Shown here piece by piece: positions 45,301 to 59,100 of a DNA stretch of 64,000 bases. The position numbers and the translations under genes were made by a program. The notes under the pieces are model-generated. The model had not been told where the DNA came from. It saw only the letters and a program-made list of their open reading frames with translations, and did not search any database. The first letter of the stretch is position 1; each line of letters begins with the position of its first letter. This stretch comes from Actinostola sp. cb2023 (taxonomy: Eukaryota; Cnidaria; Anthozoa; Actiniaria; Actinostolidae): positions 90,188 through 154,187 of the forward strand of contig JAUJYZ010001397.1 of the NCBI GenBank assembly GCA_033675265.1, given 5' to 3'.

Positions 45301-46871
45301 ATAAAAAATCGTTTGCCTTTATTCGACTCGTACTTGTTCCTTGTATTGTCCTTTACCTCTGTAGGAATTTCTAGGCCATTCCGCTTGAAATTGAGAGAGT
45401 TACGGCGGTTTTAAAAAAAATTCCCTACCAGTAAGAACATATAGAAGGTAGGTCACTCATGGTCGCCAGCGAACTCACATGGTCCCACTCAAATGCTCGT
45501 AAATCTCTCGAAACTAGACATAACGCCAAATTTCTTTCGGTAAACTGTAGTCCAATACAAGTCCGATAAATCACACTGCCATTCCCTTCTCTTACTCATC
45601 GCTATCTGCATCCAAGAGCAAGGTTTTTGTGACTTTCATCAGTAACATGAACCTCTGTACCTTCAAGTCTGACACGGATTTTGAACGGCCGTACAAAAAA
45701 TGCACACACCGGGGAGGGACAGAGGTACAATACAATACATAGAGGTTATTACACGGGTAGTTGTGTAATACGGCTGGATATTTTTACGAGTCGTGCCGTA
45801 TTTTGGCGAGCCGTAGGCGAGTCAAAATACAAACAGACGAGTAAAAATATCCAGCCGTATTACACAACTACCCGTGTAATAAATTGTTTATTATATACGA
45901 CAACAAAAAACAAACGTCTTTTTCTCTTTCTAATTATTTGAGACCGGACAAAACAAGAAACAAACTGAGCGCGCGCGCGCAAAATTGACGTGTCCGAATT
46001 CTAAAACGTGTAATACGCTGTCATATTTGTACTCGTATTTGTACTGTAAGATTACAAGTTGTGTAATAAAATAGTTTATTTCAACACGAGTCGTCCAGGA
46101 GCGTGAAGCTCGTTCAAAATACGAACGTGCAATAAGAATCTAATCAAGTTGACACTTGAATAAAATTTCGTTCTATCATAGATTACAGTATTTCTTCTGT
46201 CAAATTAATGCTTCTGATTTCAAGGAAAAGGCCTTTGGAGCAAATTCCAAATGGGGTATTGAAAATCAACACGAATTCGAAGAAAATATTTTGTTATAAT
46301 CTCTGACAAGATATGGTTGCAATCCTCACGGGAGGGTACGGAAATTGTATTCAAGTGTCAAATGTACCTCTGTCCCTCCCCGGTGTGTGCATTTTTTGTA
46401 CGGCCGTTCAAAACCGTGTCAGACTTGAAGGTACAGAGGTTCATGTTGCTGATGAAAGTCACAAAAACTTTGCTCTTGGATGCAGATAGCGATGAGTAAG
46501 AGAAGGGAATGGCAGTGTGATTTATCGGACTTGTATTGGACTACAGTTTACCGAAAGAAATTTGGCGTTATGTCTAGTTTCGAGAGATTTACGAGCATTT
46601 GAGTGGGACCATGTGAGTTCGCTGGCGACCATGAGTGACCTACCTTCTATATTTTCTTACTGGTAGGGAAAATTTTTTTAAACCGCCGTAACTCTCTCAA
46701 TTTCAAGCGGAATGGCCTAGAAATTCCTACAGAGGTAAAGGACAACACAAGGAACAAGTACGAGTCGAATAAAGGCAAACGATTTTTTATTTATTTATTC
46801 AAGTACACCAGAACAAGAAAGCCTATACATTTACTGTATTTACGCCACTGATACTGAGCTTGGGCTACCTG
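45222..46871. repeat. Large palindrome: ~507 bp inverted arms, ~636 bp spacer
   Basis: 45,222-45,728 is inverted at 46,365-46,871 with very few differences, beginning CCACAGGTAGCCCAAGCTCA. The left arm begins within the LINE fragment's 3' end, so the structure copied part of a LINE. The spacer contains a smaller hairpin MITE. There are no coding features. Confidence 0.85.
45745..45892. mobile_element. Hairpin MITE, same family as 11,998-12,151
   Basis: The arms TTATTACACGGGTAGTTGTG and CACAACTACCCGTGTAATAA face each other across an ACGAGTCGTGCC...CAGACGAG loop. Conservation is better than in the 12 kb copy, so this insertion looks younger. Confidence 0.8.
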
Positions 46872-46959
46872 TGCTTTGACGAGTCCCGCTAATTTTCTAT
46901 ATTTGTCTATATTCTTCTATATATATTTTCTATATTTTTTATTTTCTATATTTTCTTAC

Positions 46960-47011
46960 TCACTTGTAAAGAGCATTGAGATTTATATGTAATGCGCTTT
47001 TTCAAGAATTA

Positions 47012-47041
<30 letters not shown>
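46960..47041 (+). mobile_element. LINE-type 3' tail with (ATT)n
   Basis: GTAAAGAGCATTGAGATTTATATGT-AATGCGCTTTTTCAAG is followed by an ATT array. This is the usual 3' end of L2/CR1-type elements. It probably completes the LINE whose coding end is at 45,167, with the palindrome formed between them. Confidence 0.6.
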
Positions 47042-47043
<2 letters not shown>

Positions 47044-47225
47044 CTCGTTTCCAAAGAACTAAGAACGAAATACTTAATAGGCGGCCTTTACGAAACAATA
47101 GACTAGCAAACATTCTTGTTATTCCTCGTTTCGAAAGAGCTTTACTTTAAGCTTATTACTGTGACTGCTTCGTTGTACAAAGATATTTATTTACATGTAA
47201 TATTAAACACTTCTGAATATTATAA

Positions 47226-48976
47226 TTATGACATCAAGGATTTTCGTTTTAACTCACATTCCAAATCTCTGTTAAAAGATTCATTCACAAACCAAAACAG
47301 CACGTTTCTCTTATACTGGGTCATCTTCCTGGTAAGTTCTACATACTGATTAATTATTTTAAAACCCTGCTCGCACGATTCTGTATTCACCCCTTCGATT
47401 TCTGCAAATTGTGGAAGGCTTGGGTGGTATAAACACTTGGGATTGTTTGGTGGCATGCAGACTTCCTCTGTATGTTTGGACATGAAAAATGTCTACTAAG
47501 AATTGAACATTATCAATCAGCACTGTTGCTCCTGCACTGCCATTCTTTGCTTGATTCTTCAGGAATGGTACCAGGCCGCATGCTCTGTCGTATCCCAAGT
47601 ACTTCAACTATCACATACTCCACGGCAAAATGTTCTAACAGGAACAGAAATACTTGCGTATGAGATTCACTTGTGAACATGTCTGTCATGCTCATAACGA
47701 TACCACAGGGCCTTATCAATGCAAGTATTCCTGCAGTTGTTTCATAAAAAGTAAAAAGCAGCCTATCTCGGTATTACCTGCCATAAATACCTCTTCTGGT
47801 ATCAGGCCTGCCTCTGATCTAGCCGTGCTGAACTCAGCCGGTATGTTCAATTCCTCTGCATCTTTTTTATTGTGATCTTGATGCATACTGCAAAACTTTG
47901 ATGGGGCTTGATGTTTTCCGCCCGTTAATGGTGAATTAGGGCAACACTTAAATATCTCGGGTAGATCCTTACGTATCTTTATCTTGGCCATAGGCAGAGC
48001 GCAGTTTGATCTCTTCAAATATTCATTACCATCAATTGTTACATATCCTTCGGAACAGCCTGGAGTTTTACAACTATGTTTCACCCACTTAATTTGATGT
48101 AGCACACATTTCTTGCCACATAGCTTCGCACATCTCTTATCAATGTTCAACCTGTTACTGTTTTTTGAATAGTTGCTCTTTTAAAATGCTTGTGATGGAT
48201 AACGTACCGATGCTGTTGTAATAATTCACAATTACCCAAATAATCCATGCCGCATCATTTACACGCTGTTCATTTACCTTCCAACTCCTACACAAGTTCT
48301 GCCAAATTGCTTCAGTTGCATGCGTAAGACGATCTTCGTCATTCTCGCTAAAATTTAGATTGTACACTTTAGCACGCGACTGAAAGGTTGCGCCTGTCAC
48401 CCAAATGTTACTTGAAATGTCTTTTAATAACTGTTTTTCGAAAACATTCTTGGATGTTACTTGAAAATACGCATTATGGCTTTCCAAAGGATCATCGTAA
48501 ATCCTACGATCTTCGCCAATTATCTTGTAGTTTGGAAAGTATCTCACTTTACAGCTACCACACTCGCCGTGGAATAGTGCTCCAACATAAGTGCCTGTCG
48601 TGGTATAGACGATCGGAAATGACGGTCTGCTATCCATCTTGATGTTCTTGCCACAGCATTTGGTTTTCGATGGGATCAGAATAATCGGCTTGAATGCTGT
48701 TTTATCACTTTTTTTGAACAAGCTATTCACCAAATCTCTTTGCAATAGCAATGGATATGTCTTCATTATCAACTTGTAGATAATCTTGCAATTTCCACGA
48801 TCTCCCAATCCAAGCAACTTCGATTTCTTTACAGCTCCGTCGCTTTTTCCAAGACAGACAGTTGGTGAAGAGTTACTATCATCTTTCTGTTGACTTCTTA
48901 CCAATTCTGAAACCAATTCACTTTTCTCACGCGTACTGATTTTTAAGATCAGCAAACTGGTTTCTTTCTGGTGCAA
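47226..48976 (-). pseudogene. KDZ-type transposase with CxC5 and CxC6 cysteine clusters, frameshifted
   Basis: Minus-strand frames in order: 48,155-48,976 has a CxC5-like cluster (TKCCGKN...[12 protein letters not shown]). 47,716-48,150 has a CxC6-like cluster (KTPGCSEGYVTIDGNEYLKR...CNSP-type...FCSMH). 47,359-47,719 has [23 protein letters not shown] (Asp) and VDIFHVQT. 47,226-47,483 has PPNNPKC and [11 protein letters not shown] (Glu), with RKMTQYK downstream. This order is that of KDZ (Kyakuja-Dileera-Zisupton) transposases and their associated cysteine clusters. At least three frame changes and a missing N-terminus mean that it is dead. No terminal repeats were located. Confidence 0.72.
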
Positions 48977-49234
48977 ATAGCCTATATGATCTGAAAGAGT
49001 TTGTCTGAAAGAACATTTCTGGAAAGTTTCGATGGTATAGGATGAAATCTCAAAAAGTTATCGGGGATGACATTTATAGACTTTAGTATGGGATTTTGCC
49101 GTCATGCGTTGCAAGCCTCGTTTTGATGTTTTTTCAGAATTTAAATCGTTCATAACTTTGCAGAGATTTATAATTTCGTTCGTTATACAACGCTGATGTG
49201 CCAATAAATTCCTCTTTTAGCAAACCAATTAGCC

Positions 49235-49565
49235 TGAATGGATGAATGAATGAATGAATGAATAAATGAATGAATGGATGAATGAATGAATAAATGAATG
49301 AATGAATGAATAAATGAATGGATGAATGAATGAATGAATGAATAAATGAATGGATGGATGAATGGATGAATGGATGAATGAATGAATAAATGAATGAATG
49401 GATGAATGAATGAATGAATGAATGAATGAATGAATGAATGAATGAATGAATGAATGAATGAATGAATGAATGAATGAATGGATGGATGAATGAATGAATG
49501 AATAAATGAATGAATGGATGGATGATGGATGGATGGATGAATGGATGGATGAATGAATGAATGAA
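49235..49565 (+). repeat. (GAAT)n/GGAT tetranucleotide array
   Basis: GAATGAATGAAT units with GGAT and AAAT variants run for about 330 bp. The long FIHS-rich frames on the minus strand are translations of this array and not genes. Confidence 0.95.
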
Positions 49566-49734
49566 TTTAATGAGGGTTGCACGTGATAGTTTGTATAAAC
49601 TGATGACCCTGTGGACCTCCAAGTAATAACTCGATGTGTGTGAATATGAGGTGAACCGAATGTCACTACATTAAGCTCCGTTGTTATGACGGGCTGCTGA
49701 GCATGCTGGGAGGTATAAAAAGGCGTATAGAGGG

Positions 49735-50215
49735 CTGCGTGAAAACCACGAAAATGATTATTCAGTATCTGACAGTACCGCAAATTGATCAAGATTAATC
49801 ATTGGAGATGTTTGTTGACCATAGTTATTGTTGGTATCATTAGATAGCAGTATTTCGGCATTGAGAAGCTAGTGGGTGTGTATCGGAAGATTGTTCAGTA
49901 TTTATATCAGGATACCGAGGGCTTTGAAAACCACGAAACTCCATACAGTATCACCGCGAATTAGCTTGATCGCAGATTGTTAGAGATGTTTGTTGACTAG
50001 TTTATTGTTCTAATGTATCATTCAGTTACAGATCGCGGTTAGAGATATTGTAAAAGCAGTACTCCGGTATTGAGAAGCGGGATGTGTATCAGAAGATATT
50101 GTTATTATCAACATATCGAGGGCTTTGAAAACGACCAAACTCCATTCAGTACGATACCGCGAATTAATAGCTTGATCAAGATTAATTCGGTTGGAGATGT
50201 TTGTATTGTTAACAT
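49735..50215 (+). repeat. Diverged ~187 bp tandem repeat, about 2.6 units
   Basis: GCTTTGAAAACCACGAAACT, GCGAATTAGCTTGATC and GGAGATGTTTGTTGAC recur near 49,735, 49,920 and 50,107 with many substitutions. There is no coding capacity. Confidence 0.7.
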
Positions 50216-50216
50216 A

Positions 50217-50374
50217 TAGAAGATGACTTTCTATGTTCTATACACAAATGATGCACGCCTGAACTCTTGAAATGCTAGCAAGTGGATGCACGAGCGATAG
50301 CGAGTGCATTCAGCTGCTTTTCAAGAGTTCAGAAGTGCATCATATTTGCATAGAACATAGAAAGCCACCTTCTA
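50217..50374. mobile_element. Hairpin MITE
   Basis: AGAAGATGACTTTCTATGTTC at the left is inverted as GAACATAGAAAGCCACCTTCT at the right. An inner pair is CTGAACTCTTGAAA/TTTCAAGAGTTCAG. Confidence 0.75.
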
Positions 50375-50663
50375 TTTATTTTATAATATATAAAAAGTCG
50401 ACAATTATTTCACATTGCAGTGAATTATCATGTCATTGATTTTATTCTTCCTCGATACTTGGCCTGTCTTGCCGCGTTCTAAATTCTATATAGAACGCAA
50501 ATCGTTTAATATTCTCCCCAACTATGGATTAAGTAAAAAACACCTATCACAGAAGTGCTTTGGGCTCCCTGTGTTAAGTCCCAGCACAGGGAACCCGGTT
50601 CAGCCCGACCTAGCATATTTAATAATACAATGACGAGTTGCATGCAATGGAGGTACAGGGAGG

Positions 50664-53600
50664 TTACTCTGACAGGTCTTGTAAAATGCTGTTTCTGAAT
50701 GAGTCCAAAGACCTTGCGTTGACACTGAGGGTACAATATCCACAAGAGAATGAACAATAATTCTTTAGAGAATGTTTGAAGTATGGATGCCTGCATTTGC
50801 CTTGTTTCTTCCACACGGAGCAGTAGTAGTGATTGTCTGAACATGCATCCCCTACAGGGAGAGGGGAAAAATACATTATTAATCAGTATTGAACGAGGTT
50901 GAACTCTCTTCGTATTCTTTACATCTACAGTATGTTGTTCTAATTGTGAACAGTTCTAATTGTGAACACTTTTCAGTAAAAGTGCCGTTTTTATACCGTA
51001 AAGTTAAGATCGACAAAAAATATTTTACCCGATCAAATATTGATTTATTTTCAATCATTCAATGCTATTTTGGGCTTCCTGACATTTATTCCGCGCAAAA
51101 TTTCAACTTTGACGGCAAGGTAAGCAGACGACTGTTGTCTACAAATTCGAATTTTAAGCGTGCCTTTAGATTCTCAGTGGCAAAGTTCGCATATTTTCTT
51201 TCTAAAAACGCAGAGTTTTGAGCTTTTTTTTATATGAGCTAAAAGGTAAATAATAACACTTTTCTTTACAAAACAATATTTAGAAAAGTGTTGAAAATGA
51301 ACGAGCAGCATCGGAATGAAAAATTGTGCGTGTTTTTGCGATGTGCATCTAATTGTAAACACGCATATGCTCACGCATAACTTGGCACTTCATAACATAT
51401 GTAGTTCTTGAGATATAGAGTAAAATTGCCGCTAATGTACCTGCACTGGTACAATAGCAAATATTGAGAAGGAAATATGTATAAGAAGTCCGCGTTTGTG
51501 ATACAAATTTGCGCCATTGCGTTGTTAGCAATTACACGAACGTAATGAACGGCATGCATCAATGAACATGCGAACACGTCAGCAATTTAGCGTTGCCGTC
51601 TGACTTCACTTCGTTTTAACATTTTTCTATCATTCGTATCGAAATAACACGAACATTAATATTGTTTTAAGACAACTTGGAACTTGTACATCGAATTGCA
51701 AGGCTAGAAATCGAGAATAATACACAGTATTAATCCATTAAAAAGCAAGCCAAAAGTGTTCACAATTACAAACATCTGTTCACCATTAGAAACCACCAAC
51801 AGACATGATATAATAAAATATATTTAGAAAAGTTCAATAATAAATACAACGAAACTTAATCACATGTTAGCTGAAGTGTAGAGCTAATTTATAGCAAAGG
51901 TTCAGGATAATCGTACCATATGTTGACGAGAAATATCATCAAGTGCAAAAAGTGTTCACAATTAGAACCACATACTGTACTTGAATTTGTTTCTCTTGTA
52001 ACTCATTTTCTGACAGAGACGCGAATCATTAGACAGTTTCACTCGTACGCTCATGACCTATAGATAATATACCGTACGGTATGCAGATAGTAAGAGCGTG
52101 ACGTCATAATTTGCAGAGAAGACCTACAGATAATAATCTACACATGCGCACTTACTATTATCATAAAAATATCAAGAATTAGCTTTGTGTTGTCGGCCAA
52201 TGAAAAGCGAGATATGCATTATTATATAGTAATATGATTTCCTGTAATCTGATTGGTAGGTGAATGTTCTGTATTTTCCCATCTCTGCGTTGGAAATAGG
52301 CCCAGATATCCGGACCGGACATAGTACTTTATGTTGGTGAGTTTCTACGAAAACATTTGCGACAAGCACAAGACTGAAACAGACCGAATGCAATATAATG
52401 GCGTCCAATTTCAACTGCCATTGTTCTGGACTGACTAGCCTCTCATATAGGTGAAAACGCTTTTGTATTTCTAAGTGAACACGAGGCTAGTCAGTCCAGA
52501 ACAATGGCAATTGAAATTGGACGCCATTATTGCATTCGGTCTGTATGCTAGAAATAAAAATCGGATCACAAATCTATGCAACGAAAACTAACCACAAGTT
52601 CTTGACAGGTTCTTATTTACAGGCCAAAAAAATAAACAATTTATCCTGATACAGTATGGTGTACTTCCTTACAATTTGTTTTAATTAGTGAACTATTGAC
52701 ACTGAAAGGTATAATATTAACACTAAACATTAACAACCCATCTGTATAGTACATATAATATTTCTGCATATTCAGCACCGACTGTATCTTTGTGTTCTGA
52801 GCTTTAGTCATTTTTCACATAAGAACCTGCTTCATTTGTCAGGCTGAACTGGTTACTTATATATTGGGTGCTTAATTGGCTAAATTTCAGCCTGGAGGTT
52901 CTTAATCTGCAGTTTCTTATATGCGGGTTTTTACTGTAGTCGGTTTTTAATGCAAATGTTTCAGTAAAGTGCAAACACTAAAACCATGAAACAGTGCTAA
53001 CTTTAATTAGTACTAAATAGTGCAATGTCTTTTGTTTTCTATTGTTCCATTGGTGCTATTTAGCACTAAATAGTTTGTACTGTTTTAGTTTTAGTTAAAT
53101 AGTTTGCACGGTTTTAAGGCCCGTGCAAACGGCGCCAACATGTTGGCACAACATTGCCCAACATTGTTGGGCCCAACATGTTGGCACCGTTTGCACACCC
53201 TGTTGGGCAATGTTGCGTGCTATGCCAACACGTGCCAACATGTTGGGTAAAGTTTGAATCCAGTCAAACTTTTGACCCAACATCGGCCAACATTTCTATT
53301 GTTATCGTGATCGATGAAGCATGTCACAATATCTTGGCACCGTTTGCACGCTTTGCGCAAGATTGTTGGGCTCGCGCTTGCGCACTGAATTGTTCATTCG
53401 ACGGTATCCATGGAGATTTGGTGTTGTTTCGTGCCAGGTCAATATTTGAATAACAATAAGTGCCTCGATGTAGCATGTCTAACAATAGTTCCTATTGTTA
53501 TAAAATAGTTCCTATTGTTATTCAAATATTGCTATCTTGTGCTTTTGCTGTTTTCCGAAACTACTACAGTGTTTTTTTACGTCCGTCTTTTTATCTCTTC

Positions 53601-54323
53601 GATATGGAGCCGGGCGAGAAATACTCGGACGTTCAAGCAGAGGTTCAAGTAAACGCTATGTCTGTCATCAAGTTCATCTAGCAGAATAGCAACTGCAATG
53701 CACATTCGTGTTTTCCATCGTTTATAGTACTCGTCCGGCTCCATTCTTATCGAAGCAATAAAATGGCGACGTAAACAACACTGTAGTAGTTTCGCAAAGA
53801 GTTATGGGCGAATATCGATCCCAGAGTCCACTGCGATATCATTTGCTAAATATGTTGGCATCATTTCGGCACAGGGTGTGCAAACGGTGCCAACATGTTC
53901 GGCCAACAATGTTAGGCAATGTTGTGCCAACATGTTGGCACCGTTTGCACGGACCTTTAGTGTTTTCACTCTAGGGAAATCGACAAAGGACAAACATAAC
54001 GACAGCTGCATAATATTACTGAGTAATTTGCTGATATACGGGGATTTGAATATAGTGCCATTATACAGCAATATGCAGAAATTCTGATCCTTTTGACTAA
54101 AATACATATATATCAAAGACCTACTTAAAATTATGGGATGGCTACGCTGATATTTTTTTCATAAAGCCTCGCTGGCAGACAACTAGAAAAAAATATCAGC
54201 GTAGCCATCGCATAATATTAAGTAGGTTTTTGATATATATATGTATTTTAGTCAAAAGGATCAGAATTTCTGCATATTGCTGTATATGGTATGATAATAA
54301 TAATAATAATAATAATAAATAAT

Positions 54324-54357
<34 letters not shown>

Positions 54358-54453
54358 GATCATCATAATAATCATGATCATCATCATCATCATCATCATT
54401 CATCATCATCATTATAATCATCATCATTAATAATAATCATAATAATAATAATT

Positions 54454-54506
<53 letters not shown>

Positions 54507-56117
54507 GTAATCTGATAGTAATAATGTTACACTTTACCAAGATCAGGTGGTGCCAGGCCTGGCGCAGGTTTTACCGCTGTGTGCATCTTTATCCAATCAA
54601 CGAACGAGCTTATTCTAGCGAACACAGAGTAAGTGGTTCCCGCTCGGCATTTTGGGTCTCCCCAGCTGACTGCACCGCGAACAACCCACTGACCATCTAC
54701 AATCAAAAGTCTTCATTAGAGTATGTTTGGGAGAACTTGAAATGGAAACAAAATATATTTTGCATATATTAAAAGTTCAGTCAATAAATCCCTTCCCAGC
54801 TGACTGCACCGCGAACAACCCACTGACCATCTACAATCAAAAGTCTTCATTAGAACTTGAAATGGAAACAAAATATATTTTGCATATATTAAATGTTCAG
54901 CCAATAAATCAAGGGTAGTCACTCAAACATAGCATTTGCTTCACCATGTGTTCACATACAACTATTGCTCAAAACAACTCAAGTATTGCTCAAATGAACT
55001 CTCATGTTGCCTCAGCTGGGAACTACATAGCTATGTACTGTCAGGGGCGTAGCGTGCTTTTTTTGCAATGTACGCACATAGCAACGAGCGCCGAAGGCGT
55101 GAGCTTCTAGGAGGGTGAGGGGGCATGCCCCCCCTGAAAATTTAGAAATCTAGAGCCTTGGAAATACCATTTTCTTCGTTTTCCAGCGGACTTTCTCGCT
55201 ACATAAATACATAGTAAAATGCATTTATCACTCAGTTTTATGGGGGGATTTATGTAAAGGTTATATAAAGGATTCAGAAAAGGACTTATGTAAAGGTTGT
55301 GTAAATGATTTATGAGTATTGGTTAAAGGATTTATGTAAACAGGTTATATATACCGCTACCGTTATATATAGCGATATAATAACCCGAGGCGAAGCCAGT
55401 TTTTTGGTATTTATTTTGTTTGAAACTGTACTAACTACAATCATCATTATACATGCCTACAATGACTGACTGAAAGGGGAAATGTATTGGGGGACACAAC
55501 CTGACGAGCGGCGAAAGTGCGAGCTCGTAGTAGGATGCGGGGGTATGCTCCCCGAAATTTTTTTGAGGTATAGGGTCTCCAAAATAGCATTTTCCTGCCT
55601 TCTGTGAGTAGTTTCCAGCAAGTAATCTGCCGTGAGCTGTTAAGATTTTGTCCTAGATTTCATTTTATTTTCAATATTTTTATGTTTTTTATAATATATA
55701 CATATATTAAGGATTTTAAATTGTACGCACGTGTGTACGGGCGTATATGCACGCTACGCCCCTGACTGTGTACTGTGTTAAATGACGAGATAATGGAGAT
55801 CACAACCAAAGGCGAGAAGTTCGAAGATAAATATGCTATATCAGTATCGCACAATATCGCACAACTGACACAAGATTGAAATCTAAATCAAGTCAATGTC
55901 TCTATACTAGTAAGCTGCCTTATAACACCGATAGATCTTTATGTTTATGCCGTTCAAGGTTTTGATGAGTTTTTGAAATCCTTCAGTGGCAAGGAAATCA
56001 TTTGAATGTCCAAAATGCAGGAAATATTGTTGTTCTTCCAAACATTGTTCAGCCACGTTGCGATGTCTAGTTTATTTATATTTATATCTGTATTTGTATG
56101 GATATATTTATGGTAAC

Positions 56118-56191
<74 letters not shown>

Positions 56192-59100
56192 TAATAATAA
56201 TAATAATAATATTTTTTATTTTTCAACTATTGTCCGATTGTCATTTATGATTCGCTGAGTTGTGAAATCGTTTTTACAATGAAAGCATGTTCTACCGAGT
56301 CGACTCAACGAGCACCTTTTTAATCGCACAGCGATGTCTATTTAGTTCAAATAGGCTATATCAGTTAGAAGCCCGACTTCACGCTAGTAGAAGTTTGCTT
56401 AGAATTCATGTAATACCTGGTACACTCAGTTGGGATGGAGTTTTAGAAGTCGTTTATCAAACTCGAGCCCGTGTTTTATCGCCTACGGCTCGGATCTCAG
56501 TATTTAGAGGTTAACGCACTCGAGCGAGCGGGTTATCGGCATTTACCTGCACGAGTTCACTAACAATGAACGAGAAATTTCAATACTGCAAAAGCGTAGC
56601 CGAGTGCAGTATGAGAAAATTTCGAGTTCATTGTTAGTGAACGAGTGAAGATAAAATCCGGATAACAGTCACGAGCAACGAGGGCGTTGGCATTTTTATT
56701 ATTCAATTTGAATACATTGCTGAGGCAAGCTAATACTAACTAATTCTAATACCGTGGAGTAAAAGCCGTTTTACACCACGATAATGACGTCGCCACGGTT
56801 GATACGTCATAACCACGCGTCACGTGGTACAAATCAACCAACCAGAAAATCGGAATTTGTACAATGTATGAAAATTGAATAATAAATGCCGATAAAACAC
56901 TGTCTCTCGTTTCATAGACAATACTTAGCATACATGCTAATTGGGGACACAACATAACTACTTGTACTGCAATCAAACTAAGTCAACTAAATAATAATGC
57001 AAACGTGATTATTTTCTGTTAACTCAAGTACGTTAAGGCCTGGGATGGACGTGAAAACGAGGCTAAGCCTATTTTATTTTGCTGTTATGACAGGTTTTGC
57101 TCGAAATTCACAGGTATATAACTTTACGACTTCCAACTTTTAAGATAGTAATATTTGTCATAAAATGATCACGTGACCTCTTGCCTCACTCTCATGTCCC
57201 TCGAAAATTTGTATTAAAATGGGGTGATGGGTATTTTATGTATGGCAAAAGTCATGCCATATTTTCGTTTGTCTTTGTGACAGGTATAACAATCTGCCCT
57301 CACACCTGAACAACTAATTTGTATTAAGGAGATATTTGACAAAATAGGTCACGTGACCTGGAGGGTCAATCATATTGAAGCGAATATCTCCTTAATGCAC
57401 ATTAGTTGTTCAGGTGTGAGGGCAGATTCTTATACCTGTCACAAAGACCAACGAAAATGTGGCATAACTTTTTCCATACATAAAATACCCATCACCCCAT
57501 TTTAATTCAAATTTTCGAGGGACATGGGAGTGAGGCAAGAGGTCACGTGATCATTTTATCACATATATTATTATCTTAAAAGTTGGAACTCGTAAAGTTA
57601 TGCAGCTGTGCGAAGTTTCGTGAATTTCGAGCAAAACGTGTCATAACAGCAAAATAAAATAGGTTAGCATCGTTTTCGCCCCCATCCCAGGCCTTAACGT
57701 ACTTGAGAACTATGATAATACCTACTTTCTTCGCAAATCAACGGTCCTCCACTGTCTCCATTACATCCACTGATTGGAGTATTTCCACCAAAACCAGCAC
57801 AAACCATCGAAAAGTTATTAACCGGCTGAAACCAGGTGTTGCCAGCTTGGCATGTTTGATAGCTTACTATCGGTAGAGGTGTCTGTTGTAGAGTTATTGA
57901 TTTGACGCTTCTATAGGATGTTGCACCCCAGCCTTTAAAATAAAAACATTTTATATAAAAATGTAATATATATATGTATATATACACTCGATTGCAGAAA
58001 TGTTGTAGTATACATGCATTTATACAAATATATAAATATCCAATGAGATGCAAAATATAAAAAAAAGCTAAAATACAACTGTTTAAGCACAAAATAGTCC
58101 TGAAAATTATTGTTGTCCTTGTTGGATGCGATATTATTCTAAATTTGATGTTTCAGATATATTAGAAGAAAATAAGCGATGTTTCACACTTTGCATCTCA
58201 TTAGATATCTTGTATCTCATTAGATATTTGTATAAATGTATACTACAACGTTTCTGCAAACGAGTGTAAAAACGACGTCATATACTACAACTACCAGAAT
58301 GCTTTCCGAACTCTCTTTCAGAATCGCGATCCCATTCAGGTTTATATTCCATCCTGATAATAGTGAGACAAGTCTTAATAAAAAATGGACAACACATTCT
58401 GGTAGTTGTAGTATATGACGTCATCATGGATATTGTCCATTACTACGAAAGCTAGTTTTGGGCTGGTCACAAGTGAATGGTCAATGTCAAATTCATCATA
58501 AGCAACTTTTATCGATCTATGACTTCAGCTACGACGTCACAATGGTGAATGACACGCGCAAACACCCTCGAATTTCCGGACATTTTTAACTTTTGTCTTC
58601 TTATGCAAACATGTTACAGGACATTACTTAATATCGCCTGGACCCTTATCGCGTGAGGCGGCCCTAGACATGGTGGTTGTTACTATAACTGTATGTTTCT
58701 GACGTTACCTGTGAGATAGCACTTTGTCCCTACTGGAACACGGTCACCCTGTCTCGGTAAGCAGGCCAGGCCAACAGCAAAGGTAAGCACAGCGGGTCTG
58801 GAGAGCTTGATGAGTGCAATGTCGTACCCATACGCTTTGTCTGTTAGGAAACGACGATTTACTACCATCTTGTCGATTCCAAATGTCTGGGTTGACATCT
58901 CGTTCTTGGAGCGATTGTGAGCACCTTGCGGGACACAAATCATTTGATAAATAAATAGATATAAATATATAGGGAAATAGGCCTTTGTAGGAATACCATG
59001 CATCACCTGACCTGACTGTGTTTATTGATAACGCTGATATATCAGTGATGTCATCAGAGAAACTTATTTAACATTGTATTGTTCGACCTGCAGTTGACTG

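Noticed and set aside
49134..49792. Two overlapping frames rich in Phe-Ile-His-Ser
   Set aside because: They translate the GAAT tetranucleotide array. The stop-free property follows from the repeat.
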